DNA of 64,000 bases from Agelas oroides (lineage: Eukaryota > Porifera > Demospongiae > Agelasida > Agelasidae), in the NCBI GenBank assembly GCA_949130485.1, contig OX422196.1:2112388-2176387 (forward strand), read 5' to 3'. The position numbers and the translations under genes are program-made. A model generated the notes under the pieces. That model saw only the letters and a list, made by a program, of their open reading frames with translations, was not told where the DNA came from and ran no database searches. This document shows positions 23,440 to 38,250 of this stretch, piece by piece (position 1 is the stretch's first letter; the number at the start of each line of letters is the position of its first letter).

Positions 23440-24740
23440 GCTTTGCGCGCCTTTTACACCGAGAAAGGGTTTACATTTTTAAACTCTTCATGCCAATAGA
23501 TTCTTGATAATATGCATCGTGCATTAGTGCAACCTTTGTACCGAGCTAGGAAGAGTCGTGAATGTACGCGAATTTCCATTGACAGCACTATACTGCGCCG
23601 CAGGGGACGGTGACATTGGAAGGCCCGTACAGCTTTGCGCGACTTTTGCACCGAGAAAGGGTTTACATTTTTAAACTCTTCATGCCGATAGCTTCTTGAT
23701 AATATTCACCTTGCATAAGTGCAGCCTTTTTACCGAGCTAGGAAGAGTCGCGAATTCACGCGAATTTCCATTGACGGCACTATACTGAGCGGCAGAGGAC
23801 GATGATATTGGCTGGTCCCCACCGATTTGTGCGCCTTTTGCACTGAGAAAGTGTTTACATTTTTAAACTCTTCATGCCCATAGCTTCTTTATAATATGCA
23901 CCATGCATTAGTGCAACCTCTGTACCGAGCTAGGAAGAGTCGCGAAAGTACGAGAATTTCCATAGACTGCACTATACTACGCGTCAGGGGACGGTGATAT
24001 TGGAAGGCCCGTACAGCTTTGCGCACCTTTAGCACCGAGATAGGGTTTACATTTTAAAACTCTTCATGCCCATAGCTTCTTGATAATATGCACCGTGCAT
24101 TAGTGCAACCTCTGTACCTAGCTCGGATGAGTTGCGAATGTACGCGAATTTTCAATTGACTGCACTATACTGCGCGGCAGAGGACGGTGATATTAGCCGC
24201 CCCGCACCGATTTGTGCGCCTTTTGCACCGAGAAAGGGTTTACATTTTTAAACTCTTCATGCCAATAGATTCTTGATAATATGCATCGTGCATTAGTGCA
24301 ACCTTTGTACCGAGCTAGGAAGAGTCGTGAATGTACGCGAATTTCCATTGACAGCACTATACTGCGCCGCAGGGGACGGTGACATTGGAAGGCACGTACA
24401 GCTTTGTGCGCCTTTTGCACTGAGAAAGGGTTTACATTTTGAAACTCTTCGTACCCATATCTTCTTTATAACATGCACCTTGCATTAGTGCAACCTTTGT
24501 ACCGAGCTAGGAAGAGTCGCGAATGTACGCGAATTTCCATTGACTGCACTATACTGCGCCGCAGGTGACGGTGATATTGGCAGGTCCGTACAGCTTTGTT
24601 CGCCTTTTGCACCGTGAAAGGGTTTACATTTTTAAACTCTTCATGCCCATAGCTTCTTGATAATATGCACCGTGCATTAGTGCAACATTTGTACCGAGCT
24701 AGGAAGAGTCGCGAATGTACGCGAATTTCCATTGACTGCT
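23440..24740 (-). repeat. dispersed satellite block, copy 1
   Basis: An ordered block of about 6-7 diagnostic monomers (TGCCAATAGATTCTTG, then CATAAGTGCAGCC, CATAGACTGCACTATACTACG, ATTAGCCGCCCCGC, CGTACCCATATCTTC) that recurs at 26512 (lag 3072 bp, 16 x 192) and about 34760 (lag 8247 bp from copy 2). The marker TGCCAATAGA starts at 23491, 26563 and 34810. Confidence 0.85.
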
Positions 24741-26511
24741 CTATACTGCGCCGCAAGGGACGGGGATATTGTCAGGCCCATACAGCTTTGTGCGCCTTTT
24801 GCACCGAGATAGGGTTTACATTTTTAAACTCTTCATGCCCATAGCTTCTTGATAATATGCACCGTGCATTAGTGCAACATTTGTACCGAGCTAGGAAGAG
24901 TCGCGAATGTACGCGAATTTCCATTGACTGCACTATACTGCGCCGCAGGGGACGGTGATATTGGCATGCCCGTACAGCTTTGTGCGCCTATTGCACAGAG
25001 ATAGGGTTTACATTTTTAAATTCTGCATGCCCATAGCTTCCTGATAATATGCACCTTGCATTAGTGCAACATGTCTACCGAGCAAGGAAGAGTCGCGAAT
25101 GCACACGAATTACAATTGACTGCTCTATACTGCGCCGCAAGGGACGGTGATATTGGCAGGCCCATACAGCTTTGTGCGCCTTTTGCACCGAGATAGGGTT
25201 TACATTTTTAAACTCTTCATGCCCATAGCTTCTTGATAATATGCACCGTGCATTAGTGCAACATTTGTACCGACTAGGAAGAGTCGCGAATGTACGCGAA
25301 TTTCCATTGACTGCTCTATTCTGCGCCGCAAGGGACGGGGATATTGTCAGGCCCATACAGCTTTGTGCGCCTTTTGCACCGAGATAGGGTTTACATTTTT
25401 AAACTCTTCATGCCCATAGCTTCCTGATAATATGCACCTTGCATTAGTGCAACATGTGTACCGAGCAAGGAAGAGTCGCGAATGTACGCGAATTTCCATT
25501 GACTGCACTATACTGCGCCGCAAGGGACGGGGATATTGGCAGGCCCATACAGCTTTGTGCGCCTTTTGCACCGAGATAGGGTTTACATTTTTAAACTCTT
25601 CATGCCCATAGCTTCCTGATAATATGCACCGTGCATTAGTGCAACATTTGTACCGAGCTAGGAAGAGTCGCGAATGTACGCGAATTTCCATTGACTGCTC
25701 TATACTGCGCCGCAGGGGACGGTGATATTGGCAGGCCCGTACAGCTTTGTGCGCCTATTGCACCGAGATAGGGTTTACAATTTTAAACTCTTCATACCCA
25801 TAGCTTCCTGATAATATGCACCTTGCATTAGTGCAACATGTGTACCGAGCTAGGAAGAGTCGCGAATGTACGCGAATTTCCATTGACTGCACTATACTGC
25901 GACGCAAGGGATGGTGATATTGGCAGGCCCGTACAGCTTTGTGCGCCTAGAGCACAGAGATAGGGTTTACATTTTTAAACTCTTCATGCCCATAGCTTCC
26001 TGATAATATGCACCTTGCATTAGTGCAACATGTGTACCGAGCTAAGAAGAGTCGCGAATGTACGCGAAATACCATTGACTGCACTATACTGCACCGCAGG
26101 GGACGGTGATATTGGCAGGCCCGTACAGCTTTGTGCGCCTAGTGCACCGAGATAGGGTTTACATTTTTAAACTCTTCATGCCCATAGCTTCCTGATAATA
26201 TGCACCTTGGATTAGTGCAACATGTGTACCGAGCAAGGAAGAGTCGCGAATGCACACGAATTACAATTGACTGCTCTATACTGCGCCGCAACGGACGGTG
26301 ATATTGGCAGGCCCATACAGCTTTGTGCGCCTTTTGCACCGAGATAGGGTTTACATTTTTAAACTCTTCATGCCCATAGCTTCTTGATAATATGCACCGT
26401 GCATTAGTGCAACATTTGTACCGAGCAAGGAAGAGTCGCGAATGCACACCAATTACCATTGACTGCACTATACTGCGACGCAAGGGACGGTGATATTGGC
26501 AGGCCCGTACA

Positions 26512-27810
26512 GCTTTGCGCGCCTTTTACACCGAGAAAGGGTTTACATTTTTAAACTCTTCATGCCAATAGATTCTTGATAATATGCATCGTGCATTAGT
26601 GCAACCTTTGTACCGAGCTAGGAAGAGTCGTGAATGTACGCGAATTTCCATTGACAGCACTATACTGCGCCGCAGGGGACGGTGACATTGGAAGGCCCGT
26701 ACAGCTTTGTGCGACTTTTGCACCGAGAAAGGGTTTACATTTTTAAACTCTTCATGCCGATAGCTTCTTGATAATATTCACCTTGCATAAGTGCAGCCTT
26801 TTTACCGAGCTAGGAAGAGTCGCGAATTCACGCGAATTTCCATTGACGGCACTATACTGAGCGGCAGAGGACGGTGATATTGGCTGGCCCCCACCGATTT
26901 GTGCGCCTTTTGCACTGAGAAAGTGTTTACATTTTTAAACTCTTCATGCCCATAGCTTCTTTATAATATGCACCATGCATTAGTGCAACCTCTGTACCGA
27001 GCTAGGAAGAGTCGCGAAAGTACGAGAATTTCCATAGACTGCACTATACTACGCGTCAGGGGACGGTGATATTGGAAGGCCCGTACAGCTTTGCGCGCCT
27101 TTAGCACCGAGATAGGGTTTACATTTTAAAACTCTTCATGCCCATAGCTTCTTGATAATATGCACCGTGCATTAGTGCAACCTCTGTACCTAGCTCGGAT
27201 GAGTTGCGAATGTACGCGAATTTTCAATTGACTGCACTATACTGCGCGGCAGAGGACGGTGATATTAGCCGCCCCGCACCGATTTGTGCGCCTTTTGCAC
27301 CGAGAAAGGGTTTACATTTTTAAACTCTTCATGCCAATAGATTCTTGATAATATGCATCGTGCATTAGTGCAACCTTTGTACCGAGCTAGGAAGAGTCGT
27401 GAATGTACGCGAATTTCCATTGACAGCACTATACTGCGCCGCAGGGGACGGTGACATTGGAAGGCCCGTACAGCTTTGTGCGCCTTTTGCACTGAGAAAG
27501 GGTTTACATTTTTAAACTCTTCGTACCCATATCTTCTTTATAACATGCACCTTGCATTAGTGCAACCTTTGTACCGAGCTAGGAAGAGTCGCGAATGTAC
27601 GCGAATTTCCATTGACTGCACTATACTGCGCCGCAGGTGACGGTGATATTGGCAGGTCCGTACAGCTTTGTTCGCCTTTTGCACCGAGAAAGGGTTTACA
27701 TTTTTAAACTCTTCATGCCCATAGTTTCTTGATAATATGCATCGTGCATTAGTGCAACCTCTATACCGAGCTAGGAAGAGTCGCTAATATACGCGAACTA
27801 CAATTGACTG
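26512..27810 (-). repeat. dispersed satellite block, copy 2
   Basis: Same order of diagnostic monomers as the block at 23440, exactly 3072 bp downstream, with a few substitutions. The end section (CGTACCCATATCTTCTTT followed by GGTGACGG and TTGTTCGCC units) recurs again near 30400 and 31360, showing nested duplications. Confidence 0.85.
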
Positions 27811-30800
27811 CACTATACTGCGCAGCAGGGGACGGTGATATTGGCAGGCCAGTAAAGCTTTGTGCGCCTTTTGCACCGAGATAGGGTTTACATTTTTAAA
27901 CTCTTCATGCCCATAGCTTCTTGATAATATGCAACGTGCATTAGTGCAACATTTCTACCGAGCTAGGAAGAGTCGCGAATGTACGCGAATTTCCATTGAC
28001 TGCTCTATACTGCGCCGCAAGGGACGGGGATATTGTCAGGCCCATACAGCTTTGTGCGCCTTTTGCACCGAGATAGGGTTTACATTTTTAAACTCTTCAT
28101 GCCCATAGCTTCTTGATAATATGCACCTTGCATTAGTGCAACATGTGTACCGAGCAAGGAAGAGTCGCGAATGCACACGAATTACAATTGACTGCTCTAT
28201 ACTGCGCCGCAAGGGACGGTGATATTGGCAGGCCCATACAGCTTTGTGCGCCTTTTGCACCGAGATAGGGTTTACATTTTTAAACTCTTCATGCCCATAG
28301 CTTCTTTATAATATGCACCGTGCATTAGTGCAACATTTGTACCGACTAGGAAGAGTCGCGAATGTACGCGAATTTCCATTGACTGCTCTATACTGCGCCG
28401 CAAGGGACGGGGATATTTTCAGGCCCATACAGCTTTGTGCGCCTTTTGCACCGAGATAGGGTTTACATTTTTAAACTCTTCATGCCCATAGCTTCTTTAT
28501 AATATGCACCGTGCATTAGTGCAACATTTGTACCGAGCTAGGAAGAGTCGCGAATGTACGCGAATTTTCATTGACTGCACTATACTGCGCCGCAGGTGAC
28601 GGTGATATTGGCCGGCCCGTACAGCTTTGTGCGCCTATTGCACAGAGATAGGGTTTACATTTTTAAATTCTGCATGCCCATAGCTTCCTGATAATATGCA
28701 CCTTGCATTAGTGCAACATGTGTACCGAGCAAGGAAGAGTCGCGAATGTACGCGAATTTCCATTGACTGCACTATACTGCGCCGCAAGGGACGGGGATAT
28801 TCTCAGGCCCATACAGATTTGTGCGCCTTTTGCACCGAGATAGGGTTTACATTTTTAAACTCTTCATGCCCATAGCTTCCTGATAATATGCACCGTTCAT
28901 TAGTGCAACATTTGTACCGAGCTAGGAAGAGTCGCGAATGTACGCGAATTTCCATTGACTGCACTATACTGCGCCGTAGGGGACGGTGATATTGGCAGGC
29001 CCGTACAGCTTTGTGCGCCTATTGCACAGAGATAGGGTTTACAATTTTAAACTCTTCATACCCATAGCTTCCTGATAATATGCACCTTGCATTAGTGCAA
29101 CATGTGTACCGAGCAAGGAAGAGTCGCGAATGTACGCGAAATACCATTGACTTCACTATACTGCCCCGCAGGGGACGGTGATATTGGCAGGCCCGTACAG
29201 CTTTGTGCGCCTATTGCACAGAGATAGGGTTTACATTTTTAAACTCTTCATACTCATAGCTTCCTGATAATATTCACCTTGCATTAGTGCAACATGTGTA
29301 CCGAGCAAGGAAGAGTCGCGAATGCACACGAATTACAATTGACTGCTCTATACTGCGCCGCAAGGGACGGTGATATTGGCAGGCCCGTACAGCTTTGTGC
29401 GCCTTTTGCTCCGAGATAGGGTTTACATTTTTAAACACTTCATGCCCATAGCTTCCTGATAATATGCACCTTGCATTAGTGCAACATGTGTACCGAGCAA
29501 GGAAGAGTCGCGAATGCACACGAATTACAATTGACTGCTCTATACTGCGCCGCAACGGACGGTGATATTGGCATGCCCTTACAGCTTTGTGCGCCTTTTG
29601 CTCCGATATAGGGTTTACATTTTTAAACTCTTCATGCCCATAGCTTCCTGATAATATGCACCTTGCATTAGTGCAACATGTGTACCGAGCAAGGAAGAGT
29701 CGCGAATGCACACGAATTACAATTGACTGCTCTATACTGCGCCGCAAGGGACGGTGATATTGGCAGGCCCATACAGCTTTGTGCGCCTTTTGCACCGAGA
29801 TAGGGTTTACATTTTTAAACTCTTCATGCCCATAGCTTCTTGATAATATGCACCGTGCATTAGTGCAACATTTGTACCGAGCTAGGAAGAGTCGCGAATG
29901 TACGCGAATTTCCATTGACTGCACTATACTGCGACCCAAGGGACGGTGATATTGGGAGGCCCGTACAGCTTTGTGCGCCTAGTGCACAGAGATAGGGTTT
30001 ACATTTTTAAACTCTTCATGCCCACAGCTTCCTGATAATATGCACCTTGCATTAGTGCAACATGTGTACCGAACTAAGAAGAGTCGCGAATGTACGCGAA
30101 ATACCATTGACTTCACTATACTGCCCCGCAGGGGACGGTGATATTGGCAGGTCCGTACAGCTTTGTGCGCCTAGTGCACAGAGATAGGGTTTACATTTTT
30201 AAACTCTTCATGCCCATAGCTTCTTGATAATATGCACCGTGCATTAGTGCAACATTTGTACCGAGCTAGGAAGAGTCGTGAATGTACGCGAATTTCCATT
30301 GACAGCACTATACTGCGCCGCAGGGGACGGTGACATTGGAAGGCCCGTACAGCTTTGTGCGCCTTTTGCACTGAGAAAGGGTTTACATTTTTAAACTCTT
30401 CGTACCCATATCTTCTTTATAACATGCACCTTGCATTAGTGCAACCTTTGTACCGAGCTAGGAAGAGTCGCGAATGTACGCGAATTTCCATTGACTGCAC
30501 TATACTGCGCCGCAGGTGACGGTGATATTGGCAGGTCCGTACAGCTTTGTTCGCCTTTTGCACCGAGAAAGGGTTTACATTTTTAAACTCTTCATGCCCA
30601 TAGTTTCTTGATAATATGCATCGTGCATTAGTGCAACCTCTATACCGAGCTAGGAAGAGTCGCTAATATACGCGAACTACAATTGACTGCACTATACTGC
30701 GCAGCAGGGGACGGTGATATTGGCAGGCCAGTAAAGCTTTGTGTGCCTTTTGCACCGAGATAGGGTTTACATTTTTAAACTCTTCATGCCCATAGCTTCT

Positions 30801-33800
30801 TGATAATATGCACCGTGCATTATTGCAACATTTGTACCGAGCTTGGAAGAGTCGCGAATGTACGCGAATTTCCATTGACTGCTCTATACTGCGCCGCAAG
30901 GGACGGGGATATTGTCAGGCCCATACAGCTTTGTGCGCCTTTTGCACCGAGATAGGGTTTACATTTTTAAACTCTTCATGCCCATAGCTTCTTGATAATA
31001 TGCACCGTGCATTAGTGAAACATTTGTACCGAGCTAGGAAGAGTCGCGAATGTACGCGAATTTCCATTGACTGCTCTATACTGCGCCGCAAGGGACGGTG
31101 ATATTGTCAGGCCCATACAGCTTTGTGCGCCTTTTGCACCGAGAAAGGGTTTACATTTTTAAACTCTTCATGCCCATAGCTTCTTGATAATATGCACTGT
31201 GCATTAGTGCAACATTTGTACCGAGCTAGGAAGAGTCGTGAATGTACGCGAATTTCCATTGACAGCACTATACTGCGCCGCAGGGGACGGTGACATTGGA
31301 AGGCCCGTTCAGCTTTGTGCGCCTTTTGCACTGAGAAAGGGTTTACATTTTTTCAACTCTTCGTACCCATATCTTCTTTATAACATGCACCTTGCATTAG
31401 TGCAACCTTTGTACCGAGCTAGGAAGAGTCGCGAATGTACGCGAATTTCCATTGACTGCACTATACTGCGCCGCAGGTGACGGTGATATTGGCAGGTCCG
31501 TACAGCTTTGTTCGCCTTTTGCACCGAGAAAGGGTTTACATTTTTAAACTCTTCATGCCCATAGTTTCTTAATAATATGCATCGTGCATTAGTGCAACCT
31601 CTATACCGAGCTAGGAAGAGTCGCTAATATACGCGAACTACAATTGACTGCACTATACTGCGCAGCAGGGGACGGTGATATTGGCAGGCCAGTAAAGTTT
31701 TGTGTTCCTTTTGCACCGAGATAGGGTTTACATTTTTAAACTCTTCATGCCCATAGCTTCTTGATAATATGCACCGTGCATTAGTGCAACATTTGTACCG
31801 AGCTAGGAAGAGTCGCGAATGCACACAAATTACAATTGACTGCTCTATACTGCGCCGCAACGGACGGTGATATTGGCAGGCCCATACAGCTTTGTGCGCC
31901 TTTTGCACCGAGATAGGGTTTACATTTTTAAACTCTTCATGCCCATATCTTCTTGATAATATGCACCGTGCATTAGTGCAACATTTGTACCGAGCTAGGA
32001 AGAGTCGCGAATGTACGCGAATTTCCATTGACTGCACTATACTGCGACGCAAGGGACGGTGATATTGGCAGGCCCGTACAGCTTTGTGCGCCTATTGCAC
32101 AGAGATAGGGTTTACATTTTTAAACTCTTCATGCCCATAGCTTCCTGATAATATGCACCTTGCATTAGTGCAACATGTGTACAGAGCTAAGAAGAGTCGC
32201 GAATGTACGCGAAATACCATTGACTTCACTATACTGCCCGGCAGGGGACGGTGATATTGGCAGGCCCGTACAGCTTTGTGCGCCTAGTGCACAGAGATAG
32301 GGTTTACATTTTTAAACTCTTCATGCACATAGCTTCCTGATAATATGCACCTTGCATTAGTGCAACATGTGTACCGAGCTAAGAAGAGTCGCGAATGTAC
32401 ACGAATTACAATTGACTGCTCTATACTGCGCCGAAACGGACGGTGATATTGGCAGGCCCATACAGCTTTGTGCGCCTTTTGCACCGAGATAGGGTTTACA
32501 TTTTTGAACTCTTCTTGCCCATAGCTTCTTGATAATATGCACCGTGCATTAGTGCAACATTTGTACCGAGCTAGGAAGAGTCGCGAATGCACGCGAATTT
32601 CCATTGACTGCACTATACTGCGCCGCAGAGGACGGTGATATTGGCAGGCCCGTACAGCTTTGTGCGCCTATTGCATAGAGATAGGGTTTACATTTTTAAA
32701 TTCTGCATGCCCATAGCTTCCTGATAATATGCACCTTGCATTAGTGCAACATGTGTACCGAGCAAGGAAGAGTCGCGAATGCACACGAATTACAATTGAC
32801 TGCTCTATACTGCGCCGCAAGGGACGGTGATATTGGCAGGCCCATACAGCTTTGTGCGCCTTTTGCACCGAGATAGGGTTTACATTTTTAACCTCTTCAT
32901 GCCCATATCTTCTTGATAATATGCACCGTGCATTAGTGCAACATTTCTACCGAGCTAGGAAGAGTCGCGAATGTACGCGAATTTCCATTGACTACTCTAT
33001 ACGACGCCGCAAGGGACGGGGATATTGTCAGGCCCATACAGCTTTGTTCGCCTTTTGCACCGAGAAAGGGTTTACATTTTTAAACTCTTCATGCCCATAG
33101 TTTCTTGATAATATGCATCGTGCATTAGTGCAACCTCTATACCGAGCTAGGAAGAGTCGCTAATATACGCGAACTACAATTGACTGCACTATACTGCGCA
33201 GCAGGGGACGGTGATATTGGCAGGCCAGTAAAGCTTTGTGTGCCTTTTGCACCGAGATAGGGTTTACATTTTTAAACTCTTCATGCCCATAGCTTCTTGA
33301 TAATATGCACCGTGCATTATTGCAACATTTGTACCGAGCTTGGAAGAGTCGCGAATGTACGCGAATTTCCATTGACTGCTCTATACTGCGCCGCAAGGGA
33401 CGGGGATATTGTCAGGCCCATACAGCTTTGTGCGCCTTTTGCACCGAGATAGGGTTTACATTTTTAAACTCTTCATGCCCATAGCTTCCTGATAATATGC
33501 ACCGTGCATTAGTGCAACATTTGTACCGAGCTAGGAAGAGTCGCGAATGTACGCGAATTTCCATTGACTGCTCTATACTGCGCCGCAGGGGACGGTGATA
33601 TTGGCAGGCCCGTACAGCTTTTTGCGCCTATTGCACAGAGATAGGGTTTACAATTTTAAACTCTTCATACCCATAGCTTCCTGATAATATGCACCTTGCA
33701 TTAGTGCAACATGTGTACCGAGCAAGGAAGAGTCGCGAATGTACGCGAAATACCATTGACTTCAATATACTGCCCCGCAGAGGACGGTGATATTGGCAGG

Positions 33801-34759
33801 CCCGTACAGCTTTGTGCGCCTATTGCACAGAGATAGGGTTTACATTTTAAACTCTTCATACCCATAGCTTCCTGATAATATTCACCTTGCATTAGTGCAA
33901 CATGTGTACCGAGCAAGGAAGAGTCGCGAATGCACACGAATTACAATTGACTGCTCTATACTTCGCCGCAAGGGACGGTGATATTGGCAGGCCCGTACAG
34001 CTTTGTGCGCCTTTTGCTCCGAGATAGGGTTTACATTTTCATGCCCATAGCTTCTTGATAATATGCACCGTGCATTAGTGCAACATTTGTACCGAGCTAG
34101 GAAGAGTCGCGAATGTACGCGAATTTCCATTGACTGCACTATACTGCGACGCAAGGGACGGTGATATAGGCAGGCCCGTACAGCTTTGTGCGCCTAGAGC
34201 ACAGAGATAGGGTTTACATTTTTAAACTCTTCATGCCCATAGCTTCTTGATAATATGCACCTTGCATTAGTGCAACATGTGTACCGAGCTAAGAAGAGTC
34301 GCGAATGTACGCGAAATACCATTGACTGCACTGTACTGCCCCGCAGGGGACGGTGATATTGGCAGGCCCGTACAGCTTTGTGCGCCTAGTGCACAGAGAT
34401 AGGGTTTACATTTTTAAACTCTTCATGCACATAGCTTCCTGATAATATGCACCTTGCATTAGTGCAACATGTGTACCGAGCAAGGAAGAGTCGCGAATGT
34501 ACACGAATTACAATTGACTGCTCTATACTGCGCCGCAACGGACGGTGATATTGGCAGGCCCATACAGCTTTGTGCGCCTTTTGCACCGAGATAGGGTTTA
34601 CATTTTTAAACTCTTCATGCCCATAGCTTCTTGATAATATGCACCGTGCATTAGTGCAACATTTGTACCGAGCAAGGAAGAGTCGCGAATGCACACGAAT
34701 TACCATTGACTACACTATACTGCGACGCAAGGGACGGTGATATTGGCAGGCCCGTACAG

Positions 34760-35760
34760 CTTTGCGCGCCTTTTACACCGAGAAAGGGTTTACATTTTTA
34801 AACTCTTCATGCCAATAGATTCTTGATAATATGCATCGTGCATTAGTGCAACCTTTGTACCGAGCTAGGAAGAGTCGTGAATGTACGCGAATTTCCATTG
34901 ACAGCACTATACTGCGCAGCAGGGGACGGTGACATTGGAAGGCCCGTACAGCTTTGTGCGACTTTTGCACCGAGAAAGGGTTTACATTTTTAAACTCTTC
35001 ATGCCGATAGCTTCTTGATAATATTCACCTTGCATAAGTGCAGCCTTTTTACCGAGCTAGGAAGAGTCGCGAATTCACGCGAATTTCCATTGACGGCACT
35101 ATACTGAGCGGCAGAGGACGATGATATTGGCTGGCCCCCACCGATTTGTGCGCCTTTTGCACTGAGAAAGTGTTTACATTTTTAAACTCTTCATGCCCAT
35201 AGCTTCTTTATAATATGCACCATGCATTAGTGCAACCTCTGTACCGAGCTAGGAAGAGTCGCGAAAGTACGAGAATTTCCATAGACTGCACTATACTACG
35301 CGTCAGGGGACGGTGATATTGGAAGGCCCGTACAGCTTTGCGCGCCTTTAGCACCGAGATAGGGTTTACATTTTAAAACTCTTCATGCCCATAGCTTCTT
35401 GATAATATGCACCGTGCATTAGTGCAACCTCTGTACCTAGCTCGGATGAGTTGCGAATGTACGCGAATTTTCAATTGACTGCACTATACTGCGCGGCAGA
35501 GGACGGTGATATTAGCTGCCCCGCACCGATTTGTGCGCCTTTTGCACCGAGAAAGGGTTTACATTTTTAAACTCTTCATGCCAATAGATTCTTGATAATA
35601 TGCATCGTGCATTAGTGCAACCTTTGTACCGAGCTAGGAAGAGTCGTGAATGTACGCGAATCTCCATTGACAGCACTATACTGCGCCGCAGGGGACGGTG
35701 ACATTGGAAGGCCCGTACAGCTTTGTGCGCCTTTTGCACTGAGAAAGGGTTTACATTTTT
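34760..35760 (-). repeat. dispersed satellite block, copy 3
   Basis: Third copy of the block, 8247 bp after copy 2 (marker TGCCAATAGA at 34810). It runs directly into the 1151-bp tandem higher-order repeat. Confidence 0.8.
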
Positions 35761-35799
35761 AAACTCTTCATGCCCATAGCTTCTTGATAATATGCATCG

Positions 35800-38250
35800 T
35801 GCATTAGTGCAACCTTTGTACCGAGCTAGGAAGAGTCGTGAATGTACGCGAATTTCCATTGACAGCATTATACTGCGCCGCAGGGGACGGTGACATTGGA
35901 AGGCCCGTACAGCTTTGTGCGACTTTTGCACCGAGAAAGGGTTTACATTTTTAAACTCTTCATGCCGATAGCTTCTTGATAATATTCACCTTGCATAAGT
36001 GCAACCTTTTTACCGAGCTAGGAAGAGTCGCGAATTCACGCGAATTTCCATTGACGGCACTATACTGCGCGGCAGAGAACGGTGATATTGGCTGGCCCCC
36101 ACCGATTTGTGCGCCTTTTGCACCGAGAAAGTGTTTACATTTTTAAACTCTTCATGCCCATAGCTTCTTTATAATATGCACCGTGCATTAGTGCAACCTC
36201 TGTACCGAGCTAGGAAGAGTCGCGAATGTACGCGAATTTGCATTGACTGCACCATACTGAGCCGCATGGGACGGTGATATTGGCAGGCCCTAACAGCTTT
36301 GTGCGCCTTTTGCACCGAGAAAGGGTTTACATTTTTAAACTCTGCATGCCCATAGCTTCTTGATAATATGCACGTTGCATTAGTGCAACCTTTCTACCGA
36401 GCAAGGAAGGTCGCGAATTCACACGAATTACCATTGACTGCACTATACTGCGCCGCAAGGGACGGTGATATTGGCAGGCCCGTACAGCTTTGCGCGCCTT
36501 TAGCACCGAGATAGGGTTTACATTTTTAAACTCTTCATGCCTACAGCTTCTTGATAATATGCACCGTGCATTAGTGCAACCTCTGTACCGAGCTAGGAAG
36601 AGTCGCGAATGTACGCGAATTTCCATTGACTGCACCATACTGCGCCGCAGGGGACGGTGATATTGGCAGGACCGTACAGCTTTGTGCACCTTTTAAACCG
36701 AGAAAGGGTTTACATTTTTAAAATCTGCATGCCCATAGGTTCTTGATAATATGCACCTTGCATTAGTGCAACCTTTGTACCGAGCAAGGAAAAGTCGCGA
36801 ATGCACACGAATTACCATTGACTGCACTATAATGCGCCGCAAGGGACGGTGATATTGGCAGGCCCGTACAGCTCCGCGCGCCTTTAGCACCGAGATAGGG
36901 TTTACATTTTAAAATTATTCATGCCCATAGCTTCATGATAATATGCACCGTGCATTAGTGCAACCTCTGTACCGAGCTAGGAAGAGTCGTGAATGTACGC
37001 GAATTTCCATTGACAGCATTATACTGCGCCGCAGGGGACGGTGACATTGGAAGGCCCGTACAGCTTTGTGCGACTTTTGCACCGAGAAAGGGTTTACATT
37101 TTTAAACTCTTCATGCCGATAGCTTCTTGATAATATTCACCTTGCATAAGTGCAACCTTTTTACCGAGCTAGGAAGAGTCGCGAATTCACGCGAATTTCC
37201 ATTGACGGCACTATACTGCGCGGCAGAGAACGGTGATATTGGCTGGCCCCCACCGATTTGTGCGCCTTTTGCACCGAGAAAGTGTTTACATTTTTAAGCT
37301 CTTCATGCCCATAGCTTCTTTATAATATGCACCGTGCATTAGTGCAACCTCTGTACCGAGCTAGGAAGAGTCGCGAATGTACGCGAATTTGCATTGACTG
37401 CACCATACTGAGCCGCATGGGACGGTGATATTGGCAGGCCCTAACAGCTTTGTGCGCCTTTTGCACCGAGAAAGGGTTTACATTTTTAAACTCTGCATGC
37501 CCATAGCTTCTTGATAATATGCACGTTGCATTAGTGCAACCTTTGTACCGAGCAAGGAAGGTCGCGAATTCACACGAATTACCATTGACTGCACTATACT
37601 GCGCCGCAAGGGACGGTGATATTGGCAGGCCCGTACAGCTTTGCGCGCCTTTAGCACCGAGATAGGGTTTACATTTTTAAACTCTTCATGCCTACAGCTT
37701 CTTGATAATATGCACCGTGCATTAGTGCAACCTCTGTACCGAGCTAGGAAGAGTCGCGAATGTACGCGAATTTCCATTGACTGCACCATACTGCGCCGCA
37801 GGGGACGGTGATATTGGCAGGACCGTACAGCTTTGTGCACCTTTTACACCGAGAAAGGGTTTACATTTTTAAAATCTGCATGCCCATAGGTTCTTGATAA
37901 TATGCACCTTGCATTAGTGCAACCTTTGTACCGAGCAAGGAAAAGTCGCGAATGCACACGAATTACCATTGACTGCACTATAATGCGCCGCAAGGGACGG
38001 TGATATTGGCAGGCCCGTACAGCTCCGCGCGCCTTTAGCACCGAGATAGGGTTTACATTTTAAAATTATTCATGCCCATAGCTTCATGATAATATGCACC
38101 GTGCATTAGTGCAACCTCTGTACCGAGCTAGGAAGAGTCGTGAATGTACGCGAATTTCCATTGACAGCATTATACTGCGCCGCAGGGGACGGTGACATTG
38201 GAAGGCCCGTACAGCTTTGTGCGACTTTTGCACCGAGAAAGGGTTTACAT
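35800..38250 (-). repeat. 6-monomer higher-order repeat (1151-bp lag)
   Basis: GACAGCATTATACTGCGCC starts at 35861, 37012 and 38163, both lags exactly 1151 bp (6 x 192 minus 1). The first two copies are almost identical: for example the unusual CAGCTCCGCGCGCC and GGAAGGTCGCGAATTCAC variants recur at the same offset, and a 120-codon minus-strand frame is shared with one residue different. The third copy decays after about 350 bp. This is the clearest recent amplification in the window. Confidence 0.92.

Noticed and set aside
33701-33937. Translation beginning MCIRDS, which resembles the read-through of a transposase sequencing adapter
   Set aside because: The DNA here is GTGTGCATTCGCGACTCT, ordinary satellite in another frame with a GTG start, not the adapter sequence.
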